NCBI GenBank assembly: GCA_018053145.1
Contig: JAGPMA010000003.1
Span: 1 to 64,000, forward strand
Length of the DNA stretch: 64,000 nt
Direction: 5' to 3'
Source: Oscillospiraceae bacterium
GTDB lineage: Bacteria; Bacillota; Clostridia; Oscillospirales; Oscillospiraceae
The notes below the pieces were generated by a model. It worked only from the letters and a program-made list of their open reading frames with translations, did no database searches and had not been told where the DNA came from. The first letter of the stretch is position 1. Each line of letters begins with the position of its first letter. Position numbers and translations under genes: made by a program. Of the stretch, positions 50,673 to 60,321 are shown in pieces.

Positions 50673-50701
50673 TTGAATATTAATACCTTTTGAGGTATAC
50701 T
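50673..50701 (+). promoter_or_regulatory. Promoter of the membrane protein gene at 50761
   Basis: TTGAAT (50673-50678), a 17-base spacer and TATACT (50696-50701) lie 59 bases before the start. Confidence 0.7.
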
Positions 50702-50760
50702 ACATATATAAATAACTACCAATAATTCTCAAGCAATGATAAAACTACTGGAGGTCACGT

Positions 50761-52401
50761 ATGGAAAAATCCACAACTCAAGGCAAGGGGAAAAGAACAG
50801 TAAAAAATCTTCTCATAACATTGGTGTTCGGACTGGTATATTTTTATGCCAAGCTGCCGGCTATCAATTTGCATGACTCGGCTTTTTACACCTTCGTTTT
50901 GCTTTTGGCGGCGGTATACTGTTTTCTTTCAATTCTTACGCAGGGCTTATTCAAAGCCGAAAGCGGTCGTGAACTTTGGCAGAGCGTTAAAACCCACTGC
51001 ACGATTCCGGTGTTTCTTTGTATCATTCTAGCCGTGATTTTTATAATCGGAAGTCTGATTTCTTCGCCGATTATTCGCGCAGGGGCTTATCGAAGTCTTA
51101 TCACTGTGGAAACGGGAGACTTCGCCGCTGAGGTGGACCAGATTTCCTTTAATCAAATACCAATGCTTGATGAAGCAAGCGCTATGAAGCTTGGCGACAA
51201 GAAGATGGGCGAGCTTGCGGACATTGTTTCCCAATTTCAGGTGGCAGACGACTATACCCAAATCAACTACAATGGTAGGCCTGTCAGAGTGACACCGCTT
51301 TATTACAGTGATATGTTTAAATGGCTGACCAATCGCGGTGATGGCCTGCCGGCTTACATCATTATTGATATGGTAACGCAGGATACAGAGGTTGTAAGAC
51401 TTGAAGAAGGAATGAAATACACAACGACCGAGTATTTGTTCCGCAACGTTGAACGCCATCTACGCATTAATTATCCGACTTATATGTTTAATACAGCCAA
51501 TTTTGAAATCGATGATGAGGGCGTGCCATATTGGGTTTGCCCAAGAATCGTGAAAAAAGTCGGACTGTTTGGCGGCACGGATATAAACGGAGCAGTCCTC
51601 ATGAACGCGATTACAGGCGAATGCACGTACTACATCGCTGAGGAAGTTCCCGATTGGGTGGATAGAGTATACTCTGCCAGTCTGATAATGAACCAATATG
51701 ACTACTATGGAATGTACCAGAACGGCTGGCTAAACTCTTTCATAGGACAACGTGGAGTAACAATAACATCGGACGGCTATAACTACATCGCAAAGGACGG
51801 CTGTGTATATTTATATACCGGTATCACAAGCGTTGTTTCCGACAACTCAAACATCGGCTTTATTTTAACTAACCAGAGAACGAAGGAAACGAAGTATTAT
51901 CCCTGTGCGGGAGCTCAGGAAAAAGCGGCAATGTCCAGCGCGGAGGGCATCGTTCAATACATGGACTATGTCGCAACCTTCCCGCTGCTTCTCAACATTT
52001 CAAACCAGCCGACCTATTTTATGGCTTTGAAGGATTCGGGCGGACTTGTAAAAATGTACGCTATGGTCAATGTTCAGCAGTACCAATTGGTCGCCTCCGG
52101 CACAACTGTGGCGGAATGTGAGCGGAATTATGTAAACCTTATGGCGGGCAGTAATCTTGCCGACACAGGCGAGTTGGAGGGAGCGACTGTTAAGGGAACA
52201 ATCGAAGACATCCGAACCGCGGTTATCGATGGAAATACAAGTGTGTTCATTAAGCTGGAGGGCGACGATTATTACTATATAATATCAGTCTCGGATGCAA
52301 AGCTTGCGGCTGTGTTGTCCGTGGGCGACAGGGTTGAAGTTACACCTTCCTCGGACGACGGAGAACTTCGAAGCGCCTATAACGTTGTTCGTTTGAGCTG
52401 A
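50761..52401 (+). CDS. Membrane-anchored protein of unknown function with large external domain
   Basis: This 546-residue protein has a basic N terminus and three hydrophobic helices (about 17-33, 40-62, 80-105), followed by about 440 residues predicted outside the membrane. The external part is rich in aromatic and acidic residues and includes YIIIDMVTQDTEVVRLEEGMK, IFINPE-like beta strands, GLFGGTDINGAVLMNAITGE and a C-terminal domain (about 490-546) with GTIEDIRTAVIDGNTSVFIKLE that looks like a small OB-type barrel. I recognise no characterised family. GGAGG precedes the ATG by 7 bases. It is followed 51 bases later by a metallophosphoesterase gene. Confidence 0.7.
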   Translation: MEKSTTQGKGKRTVKNLLITLVFGLVYFYAKLPAINLHDSAFYTFVLLLAAVYCFLSILTQGLFKAESGRELWQSVKTHCTIPVFLCIILAVIFIIGSLISSPIIRAGAYRSLITVETGDFAAEVDQISFNQIPMLDEASAMKLGDKKMGELADIVSQFQVADDYTQINYNGRPVRVTPLYYSDMFKWLTNRGDGLPAYIIIDMVTQDTEVVRLEEGMKYTTTEYLFRNVERHLRINYPTYMFNTANFEIDDEGVPYWVCPRIVKKVGLFGGTDINGAVLMNAITGECTYYIAEEVPDWVDRVYSASLIMNQYDYYGMYQNGWLNSFIGQRGVTITSDGYNYIAKDGCVYLYTGITSVVSDNSNIGFILTNQRTKETKYYPCAGAQEKAAMSSAEGIVQYMDYVATFPLLLNISNQPTYFMALKDSGGLVKMYAMVNVQQYQLVASGTTVAECERNYVNLMAGSNLADTGELEGATVKGTIEDIRTAVIDGNTSVFIKLEGDDYYYIISVSDAKLAAVLSVGDRVEVTPSSDDGELRSAYNVVRLS

Positions 52402-52452
52402 GCAGGGGAGAGCTAATCCCCGTTGGGAAGAAACATTATCGGGAGAAACTAA

Positions 52453-53145
52453 ATGGCTCTTTATGCAATCGGGGATTTGCACCTATCAATAAGCACAAAT
52501 AAGCCCATGGATATCTTTGGCTCAAGGTGGGAAAACCACACCGAAAAGCTTTGCAGCGCCTTTTCTTCGCTGACGGAGGACGACCTTACTGTTATCTGCG
52601 GTGATTTGAGCTGGGGGATGGATTTGAATGAGGCGAGGGAGGACTTTCTCTTTATCGACCGCTTGCCCGGCAGGAAAATTATTCTTAAGGGCAACCATGA
52701 TTACTGGTGGTCTACAGCTTCAAAGGCAAAGAGCTTTTTTGGGCAGAATGGCATTACCACAATTGATATTCTCAATAACAACTGTTATTTCTACGGGGAA
52801 GGCAACGCAATCTGCGGAACACGCGGATGGTTTTACGAAGAGGAAACCGGTTCCGCGCACGACAAAAAGATAATGAATCGAGAACTGTTAAGACTTGAAA
52901 CCTCGCTTAAAGCGGCGGTTGATAGAAAAAAGTATGTGTTTTTACATTATCCACCAAAATACGGCGGATATGTTTGCACAGAGATACTTGACCTGTTTGA
53001 CAAATATGGGGCAGTCATGTGCTGCGCGGGACATATTCACGGAAAGAGCTTGCAAAATATTTTTGAGGGGAAGTACCGTGGAGTTGAATACCGAATGGTG
53101 TCCGCAGACCATCTGAACTTCAGTCCTATCAAGATTTTGGACTAA
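52453..53145 (+). CDS. Calcineurin-like metallophosphoesterase
   Basis: This 230-residue cytosolic dinuclear metal phosphoesterase has all signature blocks: YAIGDLHLS (about 4-12), VICGDLSWG (about 47-55), LKGNHDYWW (about 76-84), the histidine of FLHYPPKYGG (about 160) and CAGHIHGKS (about 194-202). The substrate is unknown. GGGAG precedes the ATG by 7 bases. It may share the transcript of the preceding membrane protein gene. Confidence 0.9.
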   Translation: MALYAIGDLHLSISTNKPMDIFGSRWENHTEKLCSAFSSLTEDDLTVICGDLSWGMDLNEAREDFLFIDRLPGRKIILKGNHDYWWSTASKAKSFFGQNGITTIDILNNNCYFYGEGNAICGTRGWFYEEETGSAHDKKIMNRELLRLETSLKAAVDRKKYVFLHYPPKYGGYVCTEILDLFDKYGAVMCCAGHIHGKSLQNIFEGKYRGVEYRMVSADHLNFSPIKILD

Positions 53146-53166
53146 GCAATTGTTCACAGAAAGTAT

Positions 53167-53195
53167 TTGCATTTACTAGGCATATCTGTTACAAT
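53167..53195 (+). promoter_or_regulatory. Promoter of tig
   Basis: TTGCAT (53167-53172), a 17-base spacer and TACAAT (53190-53195) lie 71 bases before the tig start. Confidence 0.75.
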
Positions 53196-53266
53196 ACTGC
53201 GTATGGAATTTGACAATATCGGGATTTTATGCGATTCCGATGTAATTTGTAGGAGGAAAAAACTTA

Positions 53267-54643
53267 ATGATCGTCAAAAACGTAGAGAAAAAAGAAACCA
53301 ATCTTGTTGCACTTCAGGTGGAAATTGACAAGGATGAATTTGAAAAGGCTGTTAGTAGCGCTTATCATAAAAATAAAAGCAAGGTTTCTGTGCCCGGCTT
53401 CCGCAAGGGCAAAGCACCCAGAATGGTTATTGAAGGAATGTACGGCACAAACGTTTTTTACGAAGACGCCATTGAGGAAATTTCTCAAGAGGCATTTGAG
53501 CTTGCCGTTAAAGAAAACGCGCTTCAGGTTGTTGGCCGTCCTAACATTACCGCTGCTGATGTCAGTGACGACAAGGCTTTGTCGTTGACCTTTGAAACAG
53601 CGGTTTATCCCGAAGTCACTCTCGGCCTGTATAAGGGCATTGAAGCTCCCAAGCAGGAAATCAACATTACAGATGTCGATGTCGATGCTTATATAGACGA
53701 AATTCGTAAGCGCAATGCTCGTCAGATAACTGTTGAGCGTGCAGCAAAGCTTGGCGACACCGTTGTTATGGACTACGACGGCTATCTCGACGGTACTCGT
53801 TTTGACGGCGGAAAGGCCGAAGAAGCAAGCCTTGAACTCGGCTCGGGACAGTTCGTTCCAGGCTTCGAGGATCAGATTGTAGGCATGAAGGCCGGCGATG
53901 CAAAGGATATTGACATCACTTTCCCCGAAGACTATCACGAAGGTCTGGCAGGAAAAGCAGTTGTTTTCAAGGTTAAGGTTCATGAAGTCACAGAGCTTGA
54001 GCTTCCAGCTGTCGACGATGAGTTTACAAAAGACGTTTCCGAGTTTGACAAGCTCGAGGACTACAGAATTGCAATTCACGAGCAGCTTTTGCAGGCTCGT
54101 GCAAAGGTGGTTGACGAGGACTTTGGCTACGAAGTAATGCTGAAGGCAGTTGCAAACATGACCTGTGACGTTCCCAAGGCGATGATAGATGAGCGCATGG
54201 GTGACATGATTAACGAATACGACCGTAACCTTATGACCCGTGGAATGCATCTTGAAGAGTATATGCGCATGACCGGCATGGACCCCGTTACCTTCAACAA
54301 TATGCTTAAGCCTCAGGCTGAGGCACAGGTCAGAACAGACATTCTACTTTCCGCAATTGTTAAGGCAGAGGACATTCAGGTTACCGAAGAAGAACTTGAT
54401 AAAGCTATTGCCGACATTGCAGGAGCATACAACATGACCGTTGACCAAATTAAATCAATGGTTCCTGCTGATGCTATGGCAGAAGACATGAAGAAGAAGA
54501 AAGCAAACGATATCATTATGCAGAGCGCAGTCGGCGTTGCTCCCGTTGCAGAAGCAAAGGAAGAGAAACCGGCAGCTAAGAAAACCGCTGCAAAGAAAAC
54601 TACAAAAAAAGCAGAAGCCCAGACCGAAGCCGTTGCTGAGTGA
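53267..54643 (+). CDS. tig: Trigger factor with a Lys/Ala-rich C-terminal tail
   Basis: This 458-residue ribosome-associated chaperone and prolyl isomerase has the N-terminal ribosome-binding domain with GFRKGKAPRMV (the GFRxGxxP signature, about 43-53). The FKBP-type isomerase domain lies at about 155-245 (GDTVVMDYDGYLDGTRFDGG, GSGQFVPGFEDQIVGMK). The C-terminal chaperone domain runs to about 425. A tail of about 25 residues (EEKPAAKKTAAKKTTKKAEA) resembles histone H1-like basic tails and is unusual for trigger factor. GTAGGAGG precedes the ATG. It stands before clpP-clpX-lon, a common arrangement. Confidence 0.95.
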   Translation: MIVKNVEKKETNLVALQVEIDKDEFEKAVSSAYHKNKSKVSVPGFRKGKAPRMVIEGMYGTNVFYEDAIEEISQEAFELAVKENALQVVGRPNITAADVSDDKALSLTFETAVYPEVTLGLYKGIEAPKQEINITDVDVDAYIDEIRKRNARQITVERAAKLGDTVVMDYDGYLDGTRFDGGKAEEASLELGSGQFVPGFEDQIVGMKAGDAKDIDITFPEDYHEGLAGKAVVFKVKVHEVTELELPAVDDEFTKDVSEFDKLEDYRIAIHEQLLQARAKVVDEDFGYEVMLKAVANMTCDVPKAMIDERMGDMINEYDRNLMTRGMHLEEYMRMTGMDPVTFNNMLKPQAEAQVRTDILLSAIVKAEDIQVTEEELDKAIADIAGAYNMTVDQIKSMVPADAMAEDMKKKKANDIIMQSAVGVAPVAEAKEEKPAAKKTAAKKTTKKAEAQTEAVAE

Positions 54644-54767
54644 TTTTAGGTTTACACTAAATTCGGCAGGGTCAGACAGGTGAGTAACAGGACCGATTTA
54701 CGGGAATATTTACCTGAGATTATGGGTATCTTCTTTTAGATAATAAAACTGTTAAAGGAGATTTATC

Positions 54768-55349
54768 ATGAGTTTAGTACCTTATGTTGTTGAGCAAACC
54801 TCTCGCGGAGAACGTTCATATGATATTTTTTCAAGACTTCTCAACGACCGTATCGTCATGCTCTCCGAAGAAGTTAATGACACAACCGCAAGTCTTATCG
54901 TTGCCCAGCTTCTGTTTCTTGAGGCTCAGGACCCCGACAAGGACATCCAGTTCTACATTAATAGCCCCGGCGGAAGCATTACTTCCGGAATGGCTATTTA
55001 CGACACAATGCAATATATAAAGCCCGACGTCTCCACAATTTGCATTGGCATGGCGGCATCCATGGGCGCGTTCCTTCTTGCAAGCGGAGCAAAGGGTAAG
55101 AGATTTGCATTGCCGAATTCCGAGATTATGATTCACCAGCCTTCTGCCGGCACTCAGGGGCAGATTACAGACATGGCTATCCACCTTAAGCGCTTGGAAA
55201 CAATTAAAAAGCGTATGAATCAAATTTTGGCGGAGAAAACCGGAAAACCTATCGAGATAGTCACTGCCGACACCGAGCGAGACAATTTCATGTCTGCTGA
55301 AGAAGCTGTTGAATACGGAATTATCGACAAGATTCTTTACAAGCGCTAA
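54768..55349 (+). CDS. clpP: ATP-dependent Clp protease proteolytic subunit
   Basis: This 193-residue serine peptidase forms the two-ring proteolytic chamber used by ClpX and ClpC. The catalytic triad is visible: Ser in [14 protein letters not shown] (about residue 97), His in [14 protein letters not shown] (about 122) and Asp in [11 protein letters not shown] (about 171). The N-terminal loop and length are typical. AAAGGAG precedes the ATG by 8 bases. clpX follows after 34 bases. Confidence 0.97.
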   Translation: MSLVPYVVEQTSRGERSYDIFSRLLNDRIVMLSEEVNDTTASLIVAQLLFLEAQDPDKDIQFYINSPGGSITSGMAIYDTMQYIKPDVSTICIGMAASMGAFLLASGAKGKRFALPNSEIMIHQPSAGTQGQITDMAIHLKRLETIKKRMNQILAEKTGKPIEIVTADTERDNFMSAEEAVEYGIIDKILYKR

Positions 55350-55383
55350 TGTTGCTTGAGCAAATTATATAAATGGGGTAGTT

Positions 55384-56667
55384 ATGTCAAAATTTGATGA
55401 AAGCAAGAATATTCGTTGCAGCTTTTGCGGTAAGCCCCAATCATTGGTTGAACGTATGATTGCCGGTAACGGCTCATATATTTGTGATGAGTGTGTTCGC
55501 CTGTGCATGAGCATAGTTGATGAGGGCTTTGATTCGAAAAATAACGCTATTTCACCCAATAAAACTGTTGTTAGCAACAGTTTTGGGTTTAAAAGCGGCA
55601 ATCTTCCTCGGCCGGTTGACATTAAAAAGGTATTGGATGATTATATCATCGGACAGGATAAGGCAAAGGTTGCACTGGCTGTTGCTGTTTACAACCATTA
55701 TAAGAGAGTGCTTTACGGAGATAACGGCGATGTCGATCTCCAGAAGAGCAACATACTCTTGATAGGCCCGACAGGAAGCGGCAAAACGCTTTTTGCGCAA
55801 ACGATGGCTAGAGTTCTTGACGTTCCATTTGCTATTGCGGACGCAACTACGCTTACCGAGGCCGGTTATGTCGGAGAAGATGTTGAAAACATTTTACTTA
55901 GACTCCTCCAAGCCGCAGATTTTGACGTTGAAAAGGCCGAACACGGAATTATTTATATCGATGAGATGGACAAAATTTCGCGTAAAAGTGAAAATACGTC
56001 CATTACACGCGATGTTTCCGGCGAGGGCGTCCAGCAGGCTCTGCTCAAAATTCTAGAGGGCACAGTTGCAAATGTTCCTCCGCAAGGCGGAAGAAAACAT
56101 CCGCATCAGGAGTTTATCAAGGTTGACACGTCAAAGATTCTGTTTATATGCGGCGGCGCATTTGACGGCATTGAAAAGATTATCGAAAATCGACTTGATA
56201 GAAAAAGCATTGGCTTTGGTGCGGAAATCAAGAGCAAAACTGAGCGCGATACAGGTGCAATAATGCAGGAAATCCAGTCACACGACCTGTTAAAATTCGG
56301 AATTATCCCGGAGCTTATAGGGCGTCTTCCGGTTATTGTGCCGCTCAATTCACTTAAGCGCGAAGACCTTATCAGAATTCTCAAGGAACCAAAAAACGCC
56401 TTAACACGTCAGTATAAAGCTTTGCTGAATTTTGATGATGTTGAGCTTGTGTTTGAGGAAGACGCTCTTGAGTCCATTGCTGACAAGGCAATTAAGATGG
56501 AAATCGGAGCGCGCGGACTTCGTAGTGTGATGGAAAACATCATGACTGATATTATGTTTGAAGTTCCGTCCGACCCGACCATCAGCCAGGTTATTGTTAC
56601 AGGAGACTGCGTTAAAAACGGTATTTCACCGATGGTAATTCGTAAGAAAGCATCGTCGCAAAGCTGA
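55384..56667 (+). CDS. clpX: ATP-dependent Clp protease ATP-binding subunit ClpX
   Basis: This 427-residue AAA+ unfoldase feeds substrates to ClpP. The N-terminal zinc-binding domain has [14 protein letters not shown] and ICDECVRLC (four cysteines). The AAA+ module has Walker [15 protein letters not shown] (about 120-133), pore loop [11 protein letters not shown], Walker [11 protein letters not shown] and [17 protein letters not shown]. The C-terminal domain includes [13 protein letters not shown]. The start ATG is preceded by a weak GGGGTAG. Followed by a terminator-like hairpin. Confidence 0.97.
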   Translation: MSKFDESKNIRCSFCGKPQSLVERMIAGNGSYICDECVRLCMSIVDEGFDSKNNAISPNKTVVSNSFGFKSGNLPRPVDIKKVLDDYIIGQDKAKVALAVAVYNHYKRVLYGDNGDVDLQKSNILLIGPTGSGKTLFAQTMARVLDVPFAIADATTLTEAGYVGEDVENILLRLLQAADFDVEKAEHGIIYIDEMDKISRKSENTSITRDVSGEGVQQALLKILEGTVANVPPQGGRKHPHQEFIKVDTSKILFICGGAFDGIEKIIENRLDRKSIGFGAEIKSKTERDTGAIMQEIQSHDLLKFGIIPELIGRLPVIVPLNSLKREDLIRILKEPKNALTRQYKALLNFDDVELVFEEDALESIADKAIKMEIGARGLRSVMENIMTDIMFEVPSDPTISQVIVTGDCVKNGISPMVIRKKASSQS

Positions 56668-56697
56668 ATGGTTTAGTCAACTGTTCCTTATGAATAT

Positions 56698-56725
56698 GAA
56701 AAAGCCGCAGCTTTGCGGCTTTTTC
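56698..56725 (+). terminator. Terminator between clpX and lon
   Basis: An 11-bp perfect stem (GAAAAAGCCGC and complement) with loop AGCTTT and a T-rich right arm ends 22 bases before the lon start. It would insulate lon from clpPX or attenuate read-through. Confidence 0.8.
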
Positions 56726-56747
56726 GGTATCTTCGAAAGGAGAAAAA

Positions 56748-59180
56748 ATGAACGAGATTAATAACGTTAATGGCACCGGGTATCCTTTACTACCTATGCG
56801 AGGACTCTCGATTTTCCCCGGTATGCTCATTAATTTTGACGTAATTCGGCCCAAGTCAGTAGCCGCGCTTAACTGCGCTCTTGAAGCAAGCCGAATGATT
56901 TTTATTGTTGCTCAGCGAGATATTTCTAAGGAAATTCCATCCGAGCGCGACCTTTATACAGTAGGCACGGTTTGCCGTGTGAAACAGCTTCTTCGTATTC
57001 CGGGTACTGAGGGCGTCCGCGTTCTTGTAGAAGGGATAAAACGAGCCAAAATCAAGCACTTTAAAGAAAAAGATGAATTCTATTATGCAGATGTGGCTCT
57101 TGTGGAAGACACTGACGAGAAGTATTCCTCGGCAAAAGCTGAAGCACTTATAAGAAAGTGCTTAACTCTTTTTGATGAATATGCGCACCTTTTCGGGGCG
57201 TTGGCGCCTGAGCTGCTGGCAAAAATCGCAAGCTCGGATAAACCCGGCTATGTAGCCGATTTTATTGCACAGAACATATATATGAAGCCGGAAAAAAAGC
57301 AGGCGCTTTTAGAAGAGCTTAACCCGTTGCAGCGAGTTGTGCTTTTAAATCGCTTCTTAGCAAGGGAAATTGCTGTGCTATCAATTGAGCAAGACCTCAC
57401 TGAGCGCACGCATGAGCAGATGACAAAGTCGCAAAAAGAGTTTTTCCTGCGCGAACAACTCAAGCTTATTCAGGCAGAACTGGGTGAGTTTGACGATACG
57501 GTTGAAGATTACAACGAATACCGCAAGAAGATTTATTCTCTAAAGCTTTCAGACGAGATAACGGAAAAGCTTTTCAAAGAAGTATCGCGTCTTGCAAAGC
57601 AGCCGTCCGGCTCATCTGAAAGTGCCGTTATTCGCAACTATTTGGACACTTGCCTTGAGCTGCCATGGAATAAAAGGACAAACGAATCGATTGATATAGC
57701 AAAGGCACGAAAAATACTTGACGATGACCATTTTGGGCTGGAAAAGGTGAAATCTCGCGTCATTGAATACCTTGCCGTAAAGCAGCTCGCACCGGAACTT
57801 AAGGGCACGGTGCTTTGCCTTGTAGGGCCTCCCGGAACCGGCAAGACCAGTATTGCGATGAGTATTGCCAGAGCTACTAACCGCAAGTTTACGCGTATTT
57901 CTCTCGGCGGCGTTCATGACGAAGCCGAAATCCGCGGACACCGTAAAACTTATGTCGGAGCAATGCCGGGAAGAATTATTGCAGGTCTTGAGCAAGCAAA
58001 AAGCTCCAATCCGCTTATGCTGCTAGACGAGATCGATAAGCTATCAAGCGACTATCGCGGAGATCCTGCGGCCGCTCTTTTAGAGGCACTGGATTTTGAA
58101 CAGAACCACAGTTTCCGCGACCACTATGTAGAGATCCCGTTTAACTTATCCGACACCATGTTTATTACAACGGCAAACACAACCGAAACTATTCCGAGAG
58201 CTTTGCTCGACAGGATGGAAGTTATCGAGCTCTCGAGCTATACCGATGAGGAAAAGCTTGAAATCGCAAAGCGCCATCTCATTCCTAAGCAGCGAAAAAA
58301 ACACGGACTTTCTGCCGCCCAGCTCAAGCTGAGCGACGACGCGGTCAGAGAGCTGATAACGCTGTTTACTCGGGAATCGGGAGTTCGCAACCTTGAGCGT
58401 GAAATTGCCTCCGTTTGCCGCAAATCAGCAAGAATGATTGCCGACGGCGAGTGCAAATCAGTCAGACTTAAAGCCGGAATGCTTGAAACAATTTTAGGCC
58501 CTGCGAAATTCAAGCCGGATGTTCTCACCCCTGTCGACGAAATCGGTTTGGTGCGCGGACTTGCTTGGACGAGTGCAGGCGGAACTGTTCTCGATGTTGA
58601 GGCAAGTGTTCTGGAGGGCAACGGAAATCTTGAGCTTACAGGTAATCTGGGCGACGTTATGAAGGAATCGGCGAAGGCAGCAGTATCCTATATCCGCAGC
58701 CGCACCGAAATTCTGGGCATAGACCCTGATTTTCATAAGTCAAAGGATATACACATACATTTCCCCGAGGGAGCAATCCCGAAGGATGGTCCTTCTGCCG
58801 GTATCACAATTTGCATTGCGGTTATTTCCGCACTGACAAACACGCCTGTCCGCCGAGATGTGGCAATGACAGGAGAAATCTCACTTCGAGGAAGAGTTAT
58901 GCCGATTGGCGGTCTGCGTGAAAAAACAATGGCGGCTTTGCGTTCTGGAATCAAGACGGTCATTATTCCGGCTGAAAACGAAAAGGACCTTGAAGAAATC
59001 GACCAGACTGTCCGCGCAGCGCTTAATTTCGTTGTAACGGATCATGTTGACAAGGTGTTGGACGTTGCGCTTAACCGTAAAATTGACTGTTTAGTTAAAA
59101 ATGATGAAGCACCAGACGGTGTTGAAATGCCTATTATTGAAACCCAAAACTCGGTTTGCTCGTCAAATCTTAGGCAGTAG
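56748..59180 (+). CDS. lon: ATP-dependent protease Lon (LonA)
   Basis: This 810-residue AAA+ serine protease degrades misfolded and regulatory proteins. The N-terminal substrate domain runs to about 300 ([19 protein letters not shown] at the start). The ATPase domain has Walker [17 protein letters not shown] (about 360) and Walker [20 protein letters not shown] (about 423). The protease domain has [15 protein letters not shown] with the catalytic Ser (about 682) and [20 protein letters not shown] with the catalytic Lys (about 725). AAAGGAG precedes the ATG by 7 bases. ysxC follows 8 bases later, the classic lon-ysxC order. Confidence 0.97.
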   Translation: MNEINNVNGTGYPLLPMRGLSIFPGMLINFDVIRPKSVAALNCALEASRMIFIVAQRDISKEIPSERDLYTVGTVCRVKQLLRIPGTEGVRVLVEGIKRAKIKHFKEKDEFYYADVALVEDTDEKYSSAKAEALIRKCLTLFDEYAHLFGALAPELLAKIASSDKPGYVADFIAQNIYMKPEKKQALLEELNPLQRVVLLNRFLAREIAVLSIEQDLTERTHEQMTKSQKEFFLREQLKLIQAELGEFDDTVEDYNEYRKKIYSLKLSDEITEKLFKEVSRLAKQPSGSSESAVIRNYLDTCLELPWNKRTNESIDIAKARKILDDDHFGLEKVKSRVIEYLAVKQLAPELKGTVLCLVGPPGTGKTSIAMSIARATNRKFTRISLGGVHDEAEIRGHRKTYVGAMPGRIIAGLEQAKSSNPLMLLDEIDKLSSDYRGDPAAALLEALDFEQNHSFRDHYVEIPFNLSDTMFITTANTTETIPRALLDRMEVIELSSYTDEEKLEIAKRHLIPKQRKKHGLSAAQLKLSDDAVRELITLFTRESGVRNLEREIASVCRKSARMIADGECKSVRLKAGMLETILGPAKFKPDVLTPVDEIGLVRGLAWTSAGGTVLDVEASVLEGNGNLELTGNLGDVMKESAKAAVSYIRSRTEILGIDPDFHKSKDIHIHFPEGAIPKDGPSAGITICIAVISALTNTPVRRDVAMTGEISLRGRVMPIGGLREKTMAALRSGIKTVIIPAENEKDLEEIDQTVRAALNFVVTDHVDKVLDVALNRKIDCLVKNDEAPDGVEMPIIETQNSVCSSNLRQ

Positions 59181-59188
59181 GAGCAGTA

Positions 59189-59773
59189 ATGAATATTAAC
59201 AACGCCGAGTTCGTTCTTTCGGCCGCAAGTCCGAAAGACTTTATTTCCGGCAGTCAGCCGACTATAGTATTTTCCGGCAAGTCAAATGTTGGCAAATCCT
59301 CGGTCATTAACAGGCTGCTTAACAGAAAAAGCTTTGCTCGAGTCAGCGCTTCACCCGGAAAGACTGTACACGTCAATTATTTTTTAATCGACCGCAAGGT
59401 TTATTTCGTCGACTTGCCGGGCTACGGCTTTGCAAAGGTCTCCAAGACGGAAAAAGAACGCTGGGGCACGCTGATGGAGGAGTTTTTTGCCCGTGATGGG
59501 CTGATTTCCCTCGGCGTAATGATTGTTGATTCACGCCACAAACCCACGGCGGATGATGTTACGATGGCGGGCTGGTTTTTGTCTACCGGCTGTCCCTTTG
59601 TCGTTATTGCAAACAAGTGCGACAAGCTTAAAAAAAGCGAGATGGAGCCAAATGTCGCCTTGATACGTGAAACGCTCAAGCTTCCGCAGGAGCTTCGGAT
59701 TATTCTGTTTTCTGCAGAAAAGGGTACGGGAACTTCTGAACTTATGAGTGAAATAATGCGTTTTGTTAAATAA
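59189..59773 (+). CDS. ysxC: Ribosome biogenesis GTPase YsxC/EngB
   Basis: This 194-residue GTPase is needed for 50S subunit assembly. G1 is FSGKSNVGKSSVINRLL (about 27-43), G2 lies in ASPGKTVHVNYF, G3 is FVDLPGYGFAKVS (about 73-85), G4 NKCDKLKKSE (about 142-151) and G5 FSAEKGTG. The ATG follows AGGAG by 5 bases. Probably co-transcribed with lon. Confidence 0.95.
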   Translation: MNINNAEFVLSAASPKDFISGSQPTIVFSGKSNVGKSSVINRLLNRKSFARVSASPGKTVHVNYFLIDRKVYFVDLPGYGFAKVSKTEKERWGTLMEEFFARDGLISLGVMIVDSRHKPTADDVTMAGWFLSTGCPFVVIANKCDKLKKSEMEPNVALIRETLKLPQELRIILFSAEKGTGTSELMSEIMRFVK

Positions 59774-59793
59774 ATTCTATGGAGGGACCTGCC

Positions 59794-60177
59794 ATGCCTT
59801 TTGTAAAAGTTGAAATCATTCAAGGAAATACTCCGGAATATAAGTCACTTCTTTTGCAGACAATACACGACGCACTGGTGCTTTCATTGGGGATATCTGA
59901 TGATGACAGGTTTCAGCGACTTTATGAGCTGAAATCGTCAGATTTTGAGCATCGAGCAACGGCTTCGGATAAAATTACTTTAATTGAGCTTACGCTGTTC
60001 CCAGGACGAAACAGAGAGATGAAAAGGGATGTAATAATCGAAATAACCCGACTGTTGGGTGAAAGATTGTCAATTGCTCCCAACGACATTTATATTATAA
60101 TAAATGAGCCCCCTCTCGAAAACTGGGGCTTGCGTGGTGAGCAGGCAAGCGAAATGCAGATTAACTATAAAAAATAA
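59794..60177 (+). CDS. Tautomerase-superfamily protein
   Basis: This 127-residue protein of the 4-oxalocrotonate tautomerase / MIF-like superfamily (tautomerase_2 type) begins MPFVKVEIIQG. The catalytic proline would be residue 1 after methionine removal, which fixes the start at 59794 and not at an upstream in-frame ATG at 59779. The pattern YKSLLLQTIHDALVLSLGI, then FPGRNREMKRDVIIEITRLL and YIIINEPPLENWG repeats the beta-alpha-beta unit twice. GGAGGG precedes the ATG by 8 bases. The substrate is unknown. Confidence 0.88.
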   Translation: MPFVKVEIIQGNTPEYKSLLLQTIHDALVLSLGISDDDRFQRLYELKSSDFEHRATASDKITLIELTLFPGRNREMKRDVIIEITRLLGERLSIAPNDIYIIINEPPLENWGLRGEQASEMQINYKK

Positions 60178-60186
60178 TGTAAAATC

Positions 60187-60253
60187 CGGGACAGAGTGAT
60201 TTGTACGGCGTTAAATGCCGAATGAAGGATTTCTGTCCCGTACTTGTTTTTTT
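60187..60253 (+). terminator. Terminator after the tautomerase gene
   Basis: Arms CGGGACAGA (60187-60195) and TCTGTCCCG (60232-60240) enclose a secondary CGGC/GCCG hairpin and are followed by TACTTG and a seven-T run. The T run forms part of the next promoter. Confidence 0.75.
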
Positions 60254-60272
60254 CGGCGAAAATTGGTATAAT
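60244..60272 (+). promoter_or_regulatory. Promoter of the M50 protease-scpAB unit
   Basis: TTGTTT (60244-60249), a 17-base spacer and a perfect TATAAT (60267-60272) lie 50 bases before the predicted start. The -35 overlaps the T tract of the preceding terminator. Confidence 0.7.
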
Positions 60273-60321
60273 AGCTTAAATTCGTATTGGATCGCTTTTT
60301 CTTGATTTTGGAGGTATAGTT

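Noticed and set aside
53264..54250. Long antisense open frame of 328 codons opposite tig
   Set aside because: It is an exact antisense shadow of a highly expressed gene with biased codons, has no ribosome binding site and its product has no recognisable domain.
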